A stretch of 60,954 nucleotides of DNA, taken from NCBI RefSeq assembly GCF_014490485.1, contig NZ_JACTVA010000032.1, positions 1 to 60,954 of the forward strand, in the 5' to 3' direction. A program made the translations under genes and the position numbers. Numbering within the stretch: position 1 is the stretch's first letter; every line of letters begins with the position of its first letter. This stretch comes from Teichococcus aerophilus (GTDB lineage: Bacteria > Pseudomonadota > Alphaproteobacteria > Acetobacterales > Acetobacteraceae). The notes under the pieces were generated by a model. It was not told the DNA's origin, did no database searches, and saw only the letters and a list, made by a program, of their open reading frames with translations. This document shows, one piece after another, positions 36,675 through 46,715 of the stretch.

Positions 36675-38543
36675 ATGAGCGGCACCAAGGACCAGACGCG
36701 CCAGGAAGAATTCAAGCGCGCGACGGCGGGCGCACTCCGCGCCATTGCCCGCAATGCCGAGGTCCAGGTGGCCTACCAGCCCGGCCCGTCCGGCCTGGCC
36801 GGCAAGCGGGCGCGTCTGCCGCTACCCACCCGTTCCCTACCCCCCGCCGAGATGGCGCGGCTGCGCGGCGCCGCCGATGCCATTGCGCTGCGCCTGCGCC
36901 ACCATGACGAGGCCGCCCACGCCGCCCGCACCCCCCAGCGTCGGGAGGCCAAGGAGGTCTTCGACGCGCTGGAGCAGGCGCGGGTGGAAGTCGTCGGCAG
37001 CCAGTTCATGCCCGGCGTCGCCGCCAACCTGGATGCCCGCCTCGCCGAGACCTGCGAGGCCGAGGGCTACGACCGCATGACCCGCAAGGACCAGTTGCCG
37101 CTGCCGGCGGCGCTGTCCCTGCTGGCGCGCGAACGCCTTTCCGGCCACCCGGCACCCGCAGCCGCCCAACGCGTGCTGGATCTGTGGCGGGACACGCTGG
37201 GCGAGAAGGCCGACACCGCCCTGGCCGAGATGGCCGCCGCGCGCGACAGCCAGGCCGAGTTCGCCCGCGCCGCCCGCAAGTTGCTGACCGCGCTCGATCT
37301 CGCCGAGGCCGAGGTGGAAGCGGAGTCCGAGGAGGAATCCGAGGGCGAGGATGGCGGCGAGTCCAGCCCGCAGCAGGACAGCTCCACCGAGGGCGAGAGC
37401 GAGTCGCAGGAAAGCGAATCCACCCTTGGCGCCCAGCCCGAGTCGATGCAGGGCGAGGCGTCCGAGGAAGAGGGTGAATCCGAGGAAGAGGAAGGCGTCG
37501 CAGCCGAGGGCGAGGACCGCCCGGGTGGGCCACAGCAGCGCAAGGATGTCGCGCCCTCCGACGATGCCTCCATCTACCGCGCCTTCACCAAACAGTTCGA
37601 CGAGGAAGTGGACGCCGCCGACCTCTGCGATGCCGAGGAACTGGCACGGCTGCGCCAGCAGCTGGACCAGCAGCTCAGCCATCTGCAGGGCGTCGTCTCT
37701 AAGCTCGCCAACCGGCTGCAGCGCCGCCTGCTGGCGCAGCAGCAGCGCGCCTGGGAGTTCGACCTGGAGGAGGGCATGCTCGATGCCGCGCGGCTCGCGC
37801 GCATCGTCATCAACCCGATGCTCTCCCTCTCCTACAAGCGGGAGCGGGAGGCGGATTTCCGCGATACCGTCGTCACGCTGCTGATTGACAATTCCGGTTC
37901 CATGCGCGGCCGGCCGATCTCGGTGGCCGCCATGTGCTGCGATATTCTCGCCCGCACGCTGGAGCGGTGCTCGGTGAAGGTGGAGATCCTGGGCTTCACC
38001 ACCCGCGCCTGGAAGGGCGGCCAGTCGCGCGAGCGCTGGGTGCAGGAGGGCAAGCCCCGCAACCCGGGCCGCCTGAACGACCTACGCCACGTCGTCTATA
38101 AATCCGCCGACGCGCCCTGGCGCCGGGCCCGCAAGAACCTCGGCCTGATGCTGCGCGAGGGGCTGCTGAAGGAAAACATCGACGGCGAGGCGCTGGACTG
38201 GTCCTACCGCCGCCTGCTGGCACGGCCGGAAAAGCGCCGCATCCTGATGGTGGTCAGCGATGGCGCGCCCGTCGATGACAGCACGCTGTCGGTGAACCCG
38301 GGCAATTACCTGGAGCGGCACCTGCGCAAGGTCATCCACGATATCGAGGGCCGCAACATCGTCGAGCTGATCGCCATCGGCATCGGCCATGACGTGACGC
38401 GCTACTACCGCCGTGCCGTGACGATCGTGGATGCCGAGGAGCTGGGTGGCACCATGATGAAGAAGCTGGCCGAACTGTTCGACGAGGACGCGGCCGCCGC
38501 CTTCCAGCGTGCCGCGGCCGAGCGCGCGCCCGCACTCATCTGA
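36675..38543 (+). CDS. cobT: Cobaltochelatase subunit CobT
   Basis: 622 residues. An N-terminal helical region is followed by a highly acidic Glu/Ser stretch (about 215-300), then a C-terminal von Willebrand A domain with a MIDAS motif, [11 protein letters not shown] (Asp405). This is the standard CobT layout. It partners with CobS. A GTG codon immediately precedes the chosen ATG and could also start. The acidic region may bind metal or mimic nucleic acid, which is speculation. Confidence 0.95.
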   Translation: MSGTKDQTRQEEFKRATAGALRAIARNAEVQVAYQPGPSGLAGKRARLPLPTRSLPPAEMARLRGAADAIALRLRHHDEAAHAARTPQRREAKEVFDALEQARVEVVGSQFMPGVAANLDARLAETCEAEGYDRMTRKDQLPLPAALSLLARERLSGHPAPAAAQRVLDLWRDTLGEKADTALAEMAAARDSQAEFARAARKLLTALDLAEAEVEAESEEESEGEDGGESSPQQDSSTEGESESQESESTLGAQPESMQGEASEEEGESEEEEGVAAEGEDRPGGPQQRKDVAPSDDASIYRAFTKQFDEEVDAADLCDAEELARLRQQLDQQLSHLQGVVSKLANRLQRRLLAQQQRAWEFDLEEGMLDAARLARIVINPMLSLSYKREREADFRDTVVTLLIDNSGSMRGRPISVAAMCCDILARTLERCSVKVEILGFTTRAWKGGQSRERWVQEGKPRNPGRLNDLRHVVYKSADAPWRRARKNLGLMLREGLLKENIDGEALDWSYRRLLARPEKRRILMVVSDGAPVDDSTLSVNPGNYLERHLRKVIHDIEGRNIVELIAIGIGHDVTRYYRRAVTIVDAEELGGTMMKKLAELFDEDAAAAFQRAAAERAPALI

Positions 38544-38599
38544 CCCGCCCGCCACCTTCCGCGCCGCCCCTCGGCGGCGCGGACCACGGCCCCGGGGTG

Positions 38600-39616
38600 A
38601 TGCCTCCCGGTGGCGCCGGCCACGGCGAGCCCACCCCGCCCTTGCTCAAGCGCCTGGACGGCCCCCGGCGGCGGGACCTGCTGACCGTCCTGGGCGGCCT
38701 GCTGCTACCCGCTGTCGGCGGCCCGGCCGAGCCACCCGCCACCCCCCTGCCGCCGCTGGCGCTGCCGGCTTCCTCGCCCCTGGTGTCCCTGGGCGGGCTG
38801 CTGCTCAACCGCGCCGCCATTGGCTTCGGCGGCCTCTCCGGCCTGCATATCGATGCGGAGCTGACGCTGACTTCGGTCAGCGACCTTGGCTACTGGCTAC
38901 AGGCCCGGCTGGTGCTGGACGATGCGGGTGGCCCACGGGCGCTGGAGGCGGTGCGCACCGGCGGGCTGTCGGACGGGCTGGTCTTCGGCTTGCCCGGCAA
39001 GGTGGCCAACGATGCCGAGTCTCTGGCGCGGATGCCGGACGGCACCTGGCTGGTTGGCTTCGAGCGCTGGCACCGCATCCGCGCCTATGACGACCCGGCC
39101 GGCTGGGGCCGCCCGGCGCCCTCCCCGTCCGGGTTGCGGGACATGCCGCTGAATGCGGGGCTGGAGAGCCTGGCGGTGCTCACCGATGGCCGCTTTCTGG
39201 CGATCAGCGAGGGGCTGAAGCAGGATGGCGACGACCTGCTGCGCGGCTGGGTCGGCCATCCCGGCGCCTGGGTCCCCATCTCCTACCGCGTCTCCCACGG
39301 CTTCGTGCCGACCGATGCCACGCCGCTGCCGGATGGTGGCGCGCTGGTGATGGAACGGCGCTTCAACATCTGGGACCCCGGCTTCAGCGGCCGGCTGAAG
39401 CGGCTGCCCGCCGCCGCCCTGGCCAGCCCCCGCCCCGGTGCCATCCTGGAGCCTGAGACGCTGCTGGAGGCCATCGAGCTGCCGCGCGAGAACTGGGAAG
39501 GGGTGAGCACCTTCCCCTGGCGTGGGCGGCAACTTGTGGCCCTGCTGACCGATGACAACGAGCTGTTCCTGCAGAAGGGGCTGCTGCTGCTGTTTGCCTT
39601 CCGCTCGGGCGGATGA
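38600..39616 (+). CDS. Esterase-like activity of phytase family protein
   Basis: 338 residues. A twin-arginine-like N terminus (PRRRDLLTVLGGLLLPAVGG) precedes a beta-propeller-type domain with GFGGLSGLHI, NDAESLARMPDGTWLVGFER, NAGLESLAVLTDGRFLAISEG and the closing ALLTDDNELF, hallmarks of the phytase-like esterase family. Presumably periplasmic. It follows cobT by 56 bases and may share its transcript; that neighbourhood is common in Rhodospirillales, but no link to cobalamin is known. Confidence 0.82.
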   Translation: MPPGGAGHGEPTPPLLKRLDGPRRRDLLTVLGGLLLPAVGGPAEPPATPLPPLALPASSPLVSLGGLLLNRAAIGFGGLSGLHIDAELTLTSVSDLGYWLQARLVLDDAGGPRALEAVRTGGLSDGLVFGLPGKVANDAESLARMPDGTWLVGFERWHRIRAYDDPAGWGRPAPSPSGLRDMPLNAGLESLAVLTDGRFLAISEGLKQDGDDLLRGWVGHPGAWVPISYRVSHGFVPTDATPLPDGGALVMERRFNIWDPGFSGRLKRLPAAALASPRPGAILEPETLLEAIELPRENWEGVSTFPWRGRQLVALLTDDNELFLQKGLLLLFAFRSGG

Positions 39617-39635
39617 GCGTTTCGCCGGGGCTAAA

Positions 39636-39971
39636 GGCCGGGGAAGGAATTCCCCGGACCCCTTCTTTTTTTCTGCGAGTCTTTTTGGGCGACGCTGTGG
39701 GGATGTTAGCCTTATGTGGCTAGTCGCTGTTACAGATCACCCATAAGCCAATGACTTCATTCAGCATTATGGGTGCATCGGCGGGATAAAAATGCTTGAA
39801 ATCAAATTCTTACGCGCGGGCCCATAACAGCTTCTAGAGCTGGGCCTCTGTGGAAGGCCGACGGCTCAGCCAGGGTGGTCCAGGATATTTAAATGGCTCC
39901 GCCGACCCGTCCGAAGCTCACCGCCAACTGACAGAAAAAAGATGGGGTTTCAGGGGAATTCATTCCCCTGA
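39636..39971. terminator. Paired convergent terminator cassette 3 (phytase-like/kinase)
   Basis: The 407-base gap has no gene. Left hairpin CCGGGG (39638-39643) with CCCCGG (39652-39657), then CTTCTTTTTTT. Right hairpin TCAGGGGAAT (39950-39959) with ATTCCCCTGA (39962-39971), preceded by AGAAAAAAGA. Its right half, starting at AACTGACAG, is almost identical to that of cassette 2. The middle is AT-richer than the genome (GATATTTAAATGG near 39884). Confidence 0.75.
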
Positions 39972-40023
39972 CCTTACTCTCTGCATCCGAGCCGAACGTT
40001 CGATTGAAGCGTGGTCGCCCCGG

Positions 40024-40833
40024 CTAAGCCGCCTCTACCAGCCGTTCCCGCGGCAGGGTCAGCCAGGCGCGGGCGCCGATGCCGGGCACGGCTTCCAGCG
40101 TCAGGTCGCCGCCATGGGCGCGCAGCAGGTCCCGCGCCACGACCAGCCCCAGGCCAAGGCCGCGTGTGCCCTGCCCGACCGAGAGGCCGTTGAGATCCTC
40201 GGCGGTCTGCCCGGTGCCTTCGTCCTCCACTACGATAGCCACGCTGGTATCGGCGCGCACCAGCCGCAGCTCCACCGAGTCGCCATCCTTCGTGTTGCGG
40301 ATGACGCGGGTCATCACCGGGCGCAGGGCGCCCAGCAGCGCTCGCCGGTCGGCGGCCAGGGTGACAGTGCGCAGTTCCGGCGCCACGCGCCAGGCGCGGC
40401 GGCCGGGCGTCAGGGCCTGGGCGATCTGGCCGATCACCTCGTCCAGCAGCGGGCCCAGAAGCGTTGCTTCCTCTTGCAGCACGCGTGGCCCGGCCTGGGT
40501 GGCCAGTAGGTCGGAGACATCGGCGGCAAGGCCCAGCAGGGCGCGTGCACGGCCTTCCAGGGCCGGGGTGCCAGGTTTGCTGGTGCCCGGCTTGCTGGCG
40601 GCGGGGGGCTCCGGCGCCGTGGCATGGCCCAGCAGGGCCAGGCCGTGGCCCTGCATCTCCTGCGCCAGCAGGCCCAGGTAGCGCCCACGGGCTTCCAGCT
40701 CCTGCTCCGCCTGGCGGGCACGCGCTTCCACCTGGCGGCGCTCCAGCAGGAAGGAGGCGGAGACAAGGGCGCAGGCGGTGAGGAGGCCTCCCCCGAGCAG
40801 CAATGGCGGCAGCAGCGATTCCATGCTGCTCAT
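40024..40833 (-). CDS. Sensor histidine kinase with degenerate phosphoacceptor region
   Basis: 269 residues. One N-terminal membrane helix (LLPPLLLGGGLLTACALVSA), a coiled-coil stretch (ERRQVEARARQAEQELEARG), then a region where HisKA would be but with no H-E-x-R-T-P box (QEMQGHGLALLGHAT). The ATPase domain is intact: N box near TRVIRNTKDGD, G1 VEDEGTG, G2 GTRGLGLGLVVARDLL. No response regulator lies next to it. It could be an atypical kinase, or an ATP-binding regulator that no longer phosphorylates itself. Confidence 0.78.
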   Translation of the reverse strand: MSSMESLLPPLLLGGGLLTACALVSASFLLERRQVEARARQAEQELEARGRYLGLLAQEMQGHGLALLGHATAPEPPAASKPGTSKPGTPALEGRARALLGLAADVSDLLATQAGPRVLQEEATLLGPLLDEVIGQIAQALTPGRRAWRVAPELRTVTLAADRRALLGALRPVMTRVIRNTKDGDSVELRLVRADTSVAIVVEDEGTGQTAEDLNGLSVGQGTRGLGLGLVVARDLLRAHGGDLTLEAVPGIGARAWLTLPRERLVEAA

Positions 40834-40917
40834 GCTGTGGGATAGCGATGAAGGAAGGCTTAAGGGCGGCCCCGATCATTGAGACGCGCAAGACAACGTG
40901 AAACGGACGATGCCATG

Positions 40918-40952
40918 AAAAAGGGCGCCTCCCCTGCGGGAAGCGCCCTTTT
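40918..40952 (-). terminator. Rho-independent terminator after rpmB
   Basis: On the minus strand AAAAGGGCGC pairs with GCGCCCTTTT across a short GC-rich loop, the T-run being part of the stem and its end. It lies 25 bases beyond the rpmB stop and separates it from the kinase gene. Confidence 0.85.
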
Positions 40953-40976
40953 CGAACTCAGCCGGTCAGACCGGGC

Positions 40977-41288
40977 TTAGGCGGCAGCGGCGGCCGAAGC
41001 AGCCTTCTTCGCCTGGGCGCGCTGGATGCGGCGCTTCAGAACCTGCGCCTCGACCGGCAGGTTGCGGTTCGGGGTCGTGATCAGGAACGAGTCCAGGCCG
41101 CCATTATGCTCAATGGTGCGGATGCCATTGGTGGACAGGCGGATCTGGATCGAGGTGCCCAGCACGTCCGAGAAGAACGACGTCTCCTGCAGGTTCGGCA
41201 GGAAGCGACGACGGGTCTTGTTGTTGGCGTGGCTGACGTTGTTGCCAGCCTGGACGCCCTTACCGGTGATCGCGCAACGGCGAGCCAT
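40977..41288 (-). CDS. rpmB: 50S ribosomal protein L28
   Basis: 103 residues beginning [20 protein letters not shown], the L28 signature, with [12 protein letters not shown] following. The alphaproteobacterial form is longer than the E. coli one (78) through a C-terminal extension ending in alanines. Structural protein of the large ribosomal subunit. Monocistronic, with its own terminator. Confidence 0.97.
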   Translation of the reverse strand: MARRCAITGKGVQAGNNVSHANNKTRRRFLPNLQETSFFSDVLGTSIQIRLSTNGIRTIEHNGGLDSFLITTPNRNLPVEAQVLKRRIQRAQAKKAASAAAAA

Positions 41289-41408
41289 GGCACTACCCTT
41301 TGTATGCAGCAGGCTGGGCACGCATGGCCACTCGCCTAACAGTGTGGAAATCAGAGGGCGGCGTATGGCCCGCCCTCCCGCCAGAGTCAAGGATTCGGGT
41401 GAGGAAGC

Positions 41409-41675
41409 TCAGCCATTCCCCGCCGTCGGCGGCGCGGATTGGCGCAATTCGTCCAGTTCACCCGATTCGACCGAGGCCAGAGCACTGCGGAGCACATTGG
41501 CGATGGCCTGGTCCTTCATGCTGCGGGCCATCAGCCCCAGCGCGCCGCCCAGCAACGCGGAAGCGACCGAGATCGGGGCGATCTTCTGCTCGATCATGTA
41601 TTCGATGGCCTTGTCCACCACCGAACCAGCGTGGCTCAAATCCTCGGGGGCCATCCCCTGCGGGTCGAGTTGCAT
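41409..41675 (-). CDS. Small conserved-looking protein, possibly membrane-associated
   Basis: 88 residues from the ATG at 41675. A moderately hydrophobic segment (KIAPISVASALLGGALGLMA) is flanked by amphipathic helices (GSVVDKAIEYMIEQ; DQAIANVLRSALASVESGEL). No signal peptide. The frame continues ten codons upstream. I do not recognise a family. It lies between the ABC exporter and rpmB on the same strand. Confidence 0.6.
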   Translation of the reverse strand: MQLDPQGMAPEDLSHAGSVVDKAIEYMIEQKIAPISVASALLGGALGLMARSMKDQAIANVLRSALASVESGELDELRQSAPPTAGNG

Positions 41676-41766
41676 GCGATGCCTCCAGAGATACGGACCG
41701 GTCACATAGTCAGTGCGGGGCGCGGGGGAAACCCCTCCCGCGCCCTGCCGTGATCCTCCCGGCCGG

Positions 41767-43662
41767 TTACGGGCGGGCGGGCATCACCGCGCCGGTCGGC
41801 ATGTCCGGCGCCACGCCGGCCGCCATGGCCGCCGCCTGGGCCGCCGCGGCTGCCTCCGCCGCCGCCACGGCCTCGGACTGCCGGCGCCACATCTGGGCAT
41901 AGAGGCCGTCCTCCGCCATCAGGGCGGTGTGGCTGCCACGCTCGGCGATGCGGCCATCCTGCAGCACGATGATCTCGTCCGCCTCCACCACGGTGGAGAG
42001 GCGGTGGGCGATGACCAGCGTGGTCCGCCCGGCCGAGACGCCGCGCAGCGCCGCCTGGATGTCCTGCTCCGTACGGGTGTCCAGCGCGCTGGTGGCCTCG
42101 TCCAGGATCAGGATGCGCGGGTCCTTCAGGATGGTGCGGGCGATGGCCACGCGCTGCTTCTCGCCGCCCGAGAGCTTCAGGCCGCGCTCGCCCACCTTGG
42201 TGTCGTAGCCATCCGGCAGGCGCAGCACGAAGTCATGCACCTGCGCCAGCTTCGCCGCCTGCTCCACCTCAGCGTCCGAGGCGCCGGGGCGGCCATAGGC
42301 GATGTTGTAGCGGATGGTGTCGTTGAACAGCACGGTGTCCTGCGGCACGACGCCGATGGCGTGGCGCAGGCTCTCCTGCGTCACGGACCGGATGTCGTGG
42401 CCGTCGATGCGGATCTGGCCCGACTGCGCGTCGTAGAAGCGGAACAGCAGGCGGGAGATGGTGGACTTGCCCGCCCCCGTCGGCCCGACGATGGCCAGCG
42501 TCTTGCCCGGCGGGATGCTGACGGAGATGCCCTTCAGGATGGTGCGGTCCGGCCGGTAGCCGAAGCGGATATCGTCCAGCTCCAGCGCGCCGGGGCCGGG
42601 CGGCAGGGCGATGGCGCCGGGGGCGTCGGCCACCTCCTTCTCCTGCCGCATCAGGGTGAACATGGCCTCCATGTCCGTCAGGCCCTGCTTCAGCTCCCGG
42701 TACACGAAGCCGAGGAAGTTCAGCGGCAGATAGAGCTGGATCAGGTAGGTGTTCACCAGCACGAAATCGCCCACCGTCATCCGGCCGCTGATGACGCCGC
42801 GCGCCGCCATCACCATCACCACCGTCAGGCCGACGGCGATGATCGCCGCCTGGCCCATGTTCAGCAGGTTCAGCGTGACCTCGGAGCGGATATAGGCACC
42901 CTCGTACCGCGCGAGGGAACCGTCGTAGCGGCGCTCCTCATGCTTCTCGTTGCCGAAATACTTGACCGTCTCGTAGTTCAGCAGGCTGTCGATGGCCTTG
43001 GTGTTGGCGTCCTGGTCCATCTCGTTCATCGCGCGGCGGAAGCGCAGCCGCCAGTCGGTGAACACCAGGGTGAAGGCGATGTAGAGGCCGATCGTCAGCA
43101 GTGTGGCGACGGCGAAGGTCCAGTCGAACATCCCCCACAGGATGAAGGCGACCAGCAGCACTTCCAGCAGCGTCGGGATGATGCTGAACAACATGAAGTC
43201 CAGCACGAAGTTGATGCCCTTCGTGCCGCGCTCGATGACGCGGGAGAGGCCGCCGGTCTGCCGGTCCAGGTGAAAGCGCAGGCTCAGCGCATGCAGGTGA
43301 TGAAACACCTGCAGGGCGATGACGCGCGCCGCCCGCGCCTGCACCTTGACGAAGATCGCGTCCCGCAACTCGGCGAAGGAGGAGGAGGCGACGCGCAGCA
43401 GGCCGTAGCCCACCACCAGCGCCACCGGGAGCGCGACGATGGCGGCGACGCCCTGCTGCGGCGTCAGCGCATCGACCGCACGGGCATAGACGATCGGCAC
43501 CAGCACGTTGGCGCCCTTCGCCACCAGCATCAGCACCAGGGCGATGACGACGCGGACACGCAGCTCCGTCTGGTTCTTCGGCCAGAGATAGGGGGCGAGG
43601 GTTCTTAAGGTGGAGGCATGCCCGCGCTCCCGCGCAGGCGTGGCTTTGGGCTCGGCAGACAA
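41767..43662 (-). CDS. Atm1/HMT1-type ABC exporter (fused membrane and ATPase domains)
   Basis: 631 residues from a TTG at 43662, chosen because a GGAG lies 9 bases upstream and no ATG or GTG fits before the membrane domain. Six membrane segments occupy about 35-320, and the region YFGNEKHEERRYD matches the Atm1 family. The ATPase domain has Walker A GPTGAGKST, signature LSGGEKQRVAIARTIL and Walker B ILILDEATSALD. Atm1-type exporters move glutathione-linked or sulfur-containing compounds and relieve metal stress. The C terminus has a poly-Ala tail (AAAEAAAAAQAAAMAAG). Confidence 0.92.
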   Translation of the reverse strand: MSAEPKATPARERGHASTLRTLAPYLWPKNQTELRVRVVIALVLMLVAKGANVLVPIVYARAVDALTPQQGVAAIVALPVALVVGYGLLRVASSSFAELRDAIFVKVQARAARVIALQVFHHLHALSLRFHLDRQTGGLSRVIERGTKGINFVLDFMLFSIIPTLLEVLLVAFILWGMFDWTFAVATLLTIGLYIAFTLVFTDWRLRFRRAMNEMDQDANTKAIDSLLNYETVKYFGNEKHEERRYDGSLARYEGAYIRSEVTLNLLNMGQAAIIAVGLTVVMVMAARGVISGRMTVGDFVLVNTYLIQLYLPLNFLGFVYRELKQGLTDMEAMFTLMRQEKEVADAPGAIALPPGPGALELDDIRFGYRPDRTILKGISVSIPPGKTLAIVGPTGAGKSTISRLLFRFYDAQSGQIRIDGHDIRSVTQESLRHAIGVVPQDTVLFNDTIRYNIAYGRPGASDAEVEQAAKLAQVHDFVLRLPDGYDTKVGERGLKLSGGEKQRVAIARTILKDPRILILDEATSALDTRTEQDIQAALRGVSAGRTTLVIAHRLSTVVEADEIIVLQDGRIAERGSHTALMAEDGLYAQMWRRQSEAVAAAEAAAAAQAAAMAAGVAPDMPTGAVMPARP

Positions 43663-43785
43663 AGGGGGGCACTCCGGATTAGTCGGTTGCCGGTTACATG
43701 GCGGTACCGGCGCTGGCTGACAATGCGGCCGGCACGCGGGGCTGCCCCCATTGCCCGCGGGCCCCGGGCAGGCCAGAACCAGGGC

Positions 43786-44649
43786 ATGGACGGCTTCGCG
43801 CGGCACATCGCTGCCTGTAACAACATGGGCTCCCCCGCCGGGCGGATCCCCTTCCACATCCTCGGCCAGCCGGTGGGGCTGCTGCCGCCGGAGCTGGCGC
43901 GCTGGCTGGCCTACCGGCCGCAGCATTTCCACTTCGATGCCAAGGGCGTCTCCCTCGCCACCAGCCTGCGCGGCATCATGCGGCGCGACGCCGCGCTGGC
44001 CGACGCGGTGAAGGGCATGGCGCGGGAAGGCTACATCAAGCACCGGGACGAGCCCTTCGACGTCCGCGCCAACGCCGCCGGCGCTGTGCTGGCGCGGCTG
44101 GACCGTGGCGCCATCCCAGCCTTCGGCATCATCTCGCAGGGCGTGCACCTGAACGGGCTGGTGCGGCGGGCGGACGGGCTGCACCTGTGGCTGGGCCGCC
44201 GTTCCCCTACCAAGGCTGTGGCGCCGGGGCAGTGGGACAACATCGTCGCCGGCGGCACGCCCGCCGGGATGGATGCGCTGGGCACCCTGACCAAGGAAGC
44301 CGGGGAGGAAGCCGGCCTGCCGCCGGACATGGTGGCCGCCGCCCGCCCCGTCGCCCGCCTGAGCTACAACATGCTGGAGGAGAACGGCCGCCTGCGCCGG
44401 GATATCCTGCACGTCTTCGACCTGGATATCCCGGAGGACTTCACCCCCTCCCCCCAGGATGACGAGGTGGAATTCTTCGAGCTGTGGCCGGCCCAGCGGG
44501 TGCTGGAGCTGGTGCGGGATACGGAGAGCGTGAAGTTCAACGTGAACCTGGTGCTGATCGACCTGTTCCTGCGCGAAGGGCTAATCGACCCGGACAGCCA
44601 GGAAGGCCGCAGCCTGCGCGCGGGGCTGGACCAGGGCGGCGGGCTGTAA
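43786..44649 (+). CDS. Nudix hydrolase of the DUF4743 type
   Basis: 287 residues. An N-terminal domain (HILGQPVGLLPPELARWL, FHFDAKGVSLA) typical of DUF4743 precedes a Nudix domain with LHLWLGRRSPTKAVAPGQWD and a Nudix box reading GGTPAGMDALGTLTKEAGEEAG. This is the pattern of eukaryotic thiamine-pyrophosphokinase-linked Nudix proteins, which act on oxidised thiamine diphosphate derivatives; that activity is only suggested here. It is divergent from the ABC exporter with about 120 bases between. Confidence 0.85.
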   Translation: MDGFARHIAACNNMGSPAGRIPFHILGQPVGLLPPELARWLAYRPQHFHFDAKGVSLATSLRGIMRRDAALADAVKGMAREGYIKHRDEPFDVRANAAGAVLARLDRGAIPAFGIISQGVHLNGLVRRADGLHLWLGRRSPTKAVAPGQWDNIVAGGTPAGMDALGTLTKEAGEEAGLPPDMVAAARPVARLSYNMLEENGRLRRDILHVFDLDIPEDFTPSPQDDEVEFFELWPAQRVLELVRDTESVKFNVNLVLIDLFLREGLIDPDSQEGRSLRAGLDQGGGL

Positions 44650-44672
44650 CGGCCGGGGCGGAGGGCAGTCCA

Positions 44673-45031
44673 GGCCGGGGAACGCATTCCCCGGGCCCAT
44701 CTTTTTCCTGCGCGTTTGCTGCCGGGCCTTGGGGCCATCGGGCGGTTCAGGATGCCGTTCGGAGGGTGGTCCGTGCTGCGGCGGCGACCAACCCCGGGGC
44801 GCGCAGGCGGCTTCTGACACGGGATGGGGATGCTCGGCTTGCGGTGTCATCCCAGCGGGGATGAGGCCCTGTCCGTCCGGGAATTGCCATGAATCAGCCT
44901 GCAAGCCGGATCTTGCGGACTTTCCACGGTGGACCTCCACAAAATGGCAGGGCGGCTTCCGTGGGTGCTGGATGCCTGCAATAGCCGTTCGAACGGAAAA
45001 AGGGCCGGGGAAGCCTTCCCCGGCCCTTTCT
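44673..45031. terminator. Paired convergent terminator cassette 4 (Nudix/YSC84)
   Basis: The 389-base gap has no gene. Left hairpin CCGGGGAA (44675-44682) with TTCCCCGG (44687-44694), then CTTTTTCC. Right hairpin GGGCCGGGGAAG (45002-45013) with CTTCCCCGGCCC (45015-45026), flanked by AAAAA on the left and TTTCTT on the right, so it can work on both strands. Confidence 0.75.
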
Positions 45032-45038
45032 TGGCCGC

Positions 45039-45857
45039 TCAGTTCAGCGGCGTTGCCTGCACGCCGCCCTGCGGGGCGGGCTGGTAGGTCGGCATCGCCT
45101 GGCCCTGGGCCTGGGTGGCGCCGGAGGAGGAGGTCGCCGCCACCGGCGGATTGTTCGGCGGGCCGAAGCGCATCAGCATGGCGCGGAGCGGGTCCGCGCC
45201 CGGGTTGTGCGCCGCCATGTCGATGACGATCTGCCGGGCCGAATAGCCCTGGCCGTAGAAGGCGCGGTTGGACTCGCTGCGGCTGCTGAGCAGGGAGCCG
45301 TCGAAGGCCACGCCGGCGAACAGGCCGCGCGTGCGCGCCACCGTGACGATATCGGCGCCCACCGCCGCGGTGGTGGAGCCGGCGATGCCGCCGCCGACCG
45401 TCGCCACGGCGATGGAGGCATCGGCGCCGATCTTGAACTGGCTGTCCATGAGGGCGGAGAGGCCCTTGTCGGTCAGGATCATCATCATGACCTGCGCGTC
45501 CTGCACGCCGATCTGGAAGCCGATGCTGCCGGAACCCATGCTGTAGAAGGCCGGCGAGGACCAGGAGCCGGCGCCATCCCGCGCCAGCAGCACGCAGCCA
45601 CCGCCCTGGCCGCCGACGATGAAGCCGGCGCGGAAGACGCGCGGGCAGACCATCACGGCGCGGGCACGGCGCAGCAGGCCGACGGCATCGGTCTGCGGCC
45701 CGTCGGAGCCGGAGAGCATTTCCTGCACCGTCAGGGTGGCGCGATCCACCAGCACCTGTTCCTCGCCCTGGGCCGTGGCCGCGCAGGCGGGCAACAGCAC
45801 CGCCAGGGCCAGGGCCGGGGACAAGGCCTTAACCTTCGGGAAGATGGAGCGCCGCAT
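45039..45857 (-). CDS. YSC84-family lipid-binding-like lipoprotein
   Basis: 272 residues. A signal peptide with lipobox-like LLPAC is followed by the YSC84 (SYLF) domain: ARAVMVCPRVFRAGFIVGGQ, GSWSSPAFYSMGSGSIGFQIG, and the Gly-rich ATVGGGIAGSTTAAVGADI. The last 50 residues are Pro/Gln/Ala-rich. In eukaryotes SYLF domains bind phosphoinositides; the bacterial secreted forms are uncharacterised envelope proteins. Monocistronic. Confidence 0.85.
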   Translation of the reverse strand: MRRSIFPKVKALSPALALAVLLPACAATAQGEEQVLVDRATLTVQEMLSGSDGPQTDAVGLLRRARAVMVCPRVFRAGFIVGGQGGGCVLLARDGAGSWSSPAFYSMGSGSIGFQIGVQDAQVMMMILTDKGLSALMDSQFKIGADASIAVATVGGGIAGSTTAAVGADIVTVARTRGLFAGVAFDGSLLSSRSESNRAFYGQGYSARQIVIDMAAHNPGADPLRAMLMRFGPPNNPPVAATSSSGATQAQGQAMPTYQPAPQGGVQATPLN

Positions 45858-46085
45858 GAAAAACCTCCGCCAAGCCTTTGGATAGGAATGACCTTACGGC
45901 ACCTGGGCCGCAAGGCAAACTTCCGTGGAGGCGAAGGTCGCATCTGGGCTGGGACAGGCGGCCGGCGATAAGGCCGCCGCAGGTTGGAGCCCGCCAGTTT
46001 CGCGTAGGCTCTCTGCCAGCCTCCAGCTTCTTGTTCTTGAGGGCCTCTTCACCGGGCAGGCGATGCCGCCTGGCCCGGATAGGCT

Positions 46086-46715
46086 CTAGGCCGCCGGCAG
46101 CGGCGGTTCCTCGTTGACCGAGCCGACGCGCCAGTCGGTGCCATGGCGTTCCAGCCGCGTCAGCGACAGGTTCTTGACCGAGAGCTGGAAGGCCTGCTGC
46201 GGCTGCAGCCCCATGGCATGCGCCACCGCCGCGCGGATGGAGCCGCCATGGGCGATGATGACGACATCCTGGCCGGGCAACTGCTCCGCCATGCCGTCCA
46301 GCGCCGGGCCGACGCGGCCGATGACGTCGTCCAGGCTCTCGCCACGCGGCGGCCGCTCGCCGGCGCTGTGCGGCCAGAACGGATGCGGCGGCTCGGTCAG
46401 CCGGGCGGTGAATTCCTCGTGGCTGATGCCCTGCCAGTCGCCCAGGTGCTGCTCGACAAAGCGGGGCTCCACCTCCAGCTCGGCCCGTGGGTAGCCGGCG
46501 GCGAAGATGGCGGCCGCCGTGGCCTGGGTGCGGGACAGCGGGGTGGTGAACCACCGCGCCCCGCTCGGCAGCCGGCTGGCCAGCCAGCGGTAGCTGGCGG
46601 TGTCCTGCGCCATGGTCAGCGCACAGATGGCGACATCCATGTCGCCATACATCACGGCCCGGGCGGAAGGTTCGACCAGGGCGTGGCGGATCAGGAAAAA
46701 GCGTGTTGCGGTCAC
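46086..46715 (-). CDS. Histidine phosphatase family protein
   Basis: 209 residues. The phosphohistidine motif is present as FFLIRHALVEPSARAVMYGD (RHA instead of the common RHG), with the second catalytic His in VVIIAHGGSIRAAVAH and an Arg in LSRTQATA. Members include alpha-ribazole phosphatases and phosphoglycerate mutase-like enzymes. With cobS/cobT in the same window an alpha-ribazole phosphatase role is conceivable but unsupported. Confidence 0.88.
   Translation of the reverse strand: MTATRFFLIRHALVEPSARAVMYGDMDVAICALTMAQDTASYRWLASRLPSGARWFTTPLSRTQATAAAIFAAGYPRAELEVEPRFVEQHLGDWQGISHEEFTARLTEPPHPFWPHSAGERPPRGESLDDVIGRVGPALDGMAEQLPGQDVVIIAHGGSIRAAVAHAMGLQPQQAFQLSVKNLSLTRLERHGTDWRVGSVNEEPPLPAA

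Noticed and set aside
43663-44412. Extension of the ABC exporter frame by 250 codons
   Set aside because: It runs antisense through the Nudix gene, which has clear motifs; TTG 43662 with GGAG upstream is the better start.
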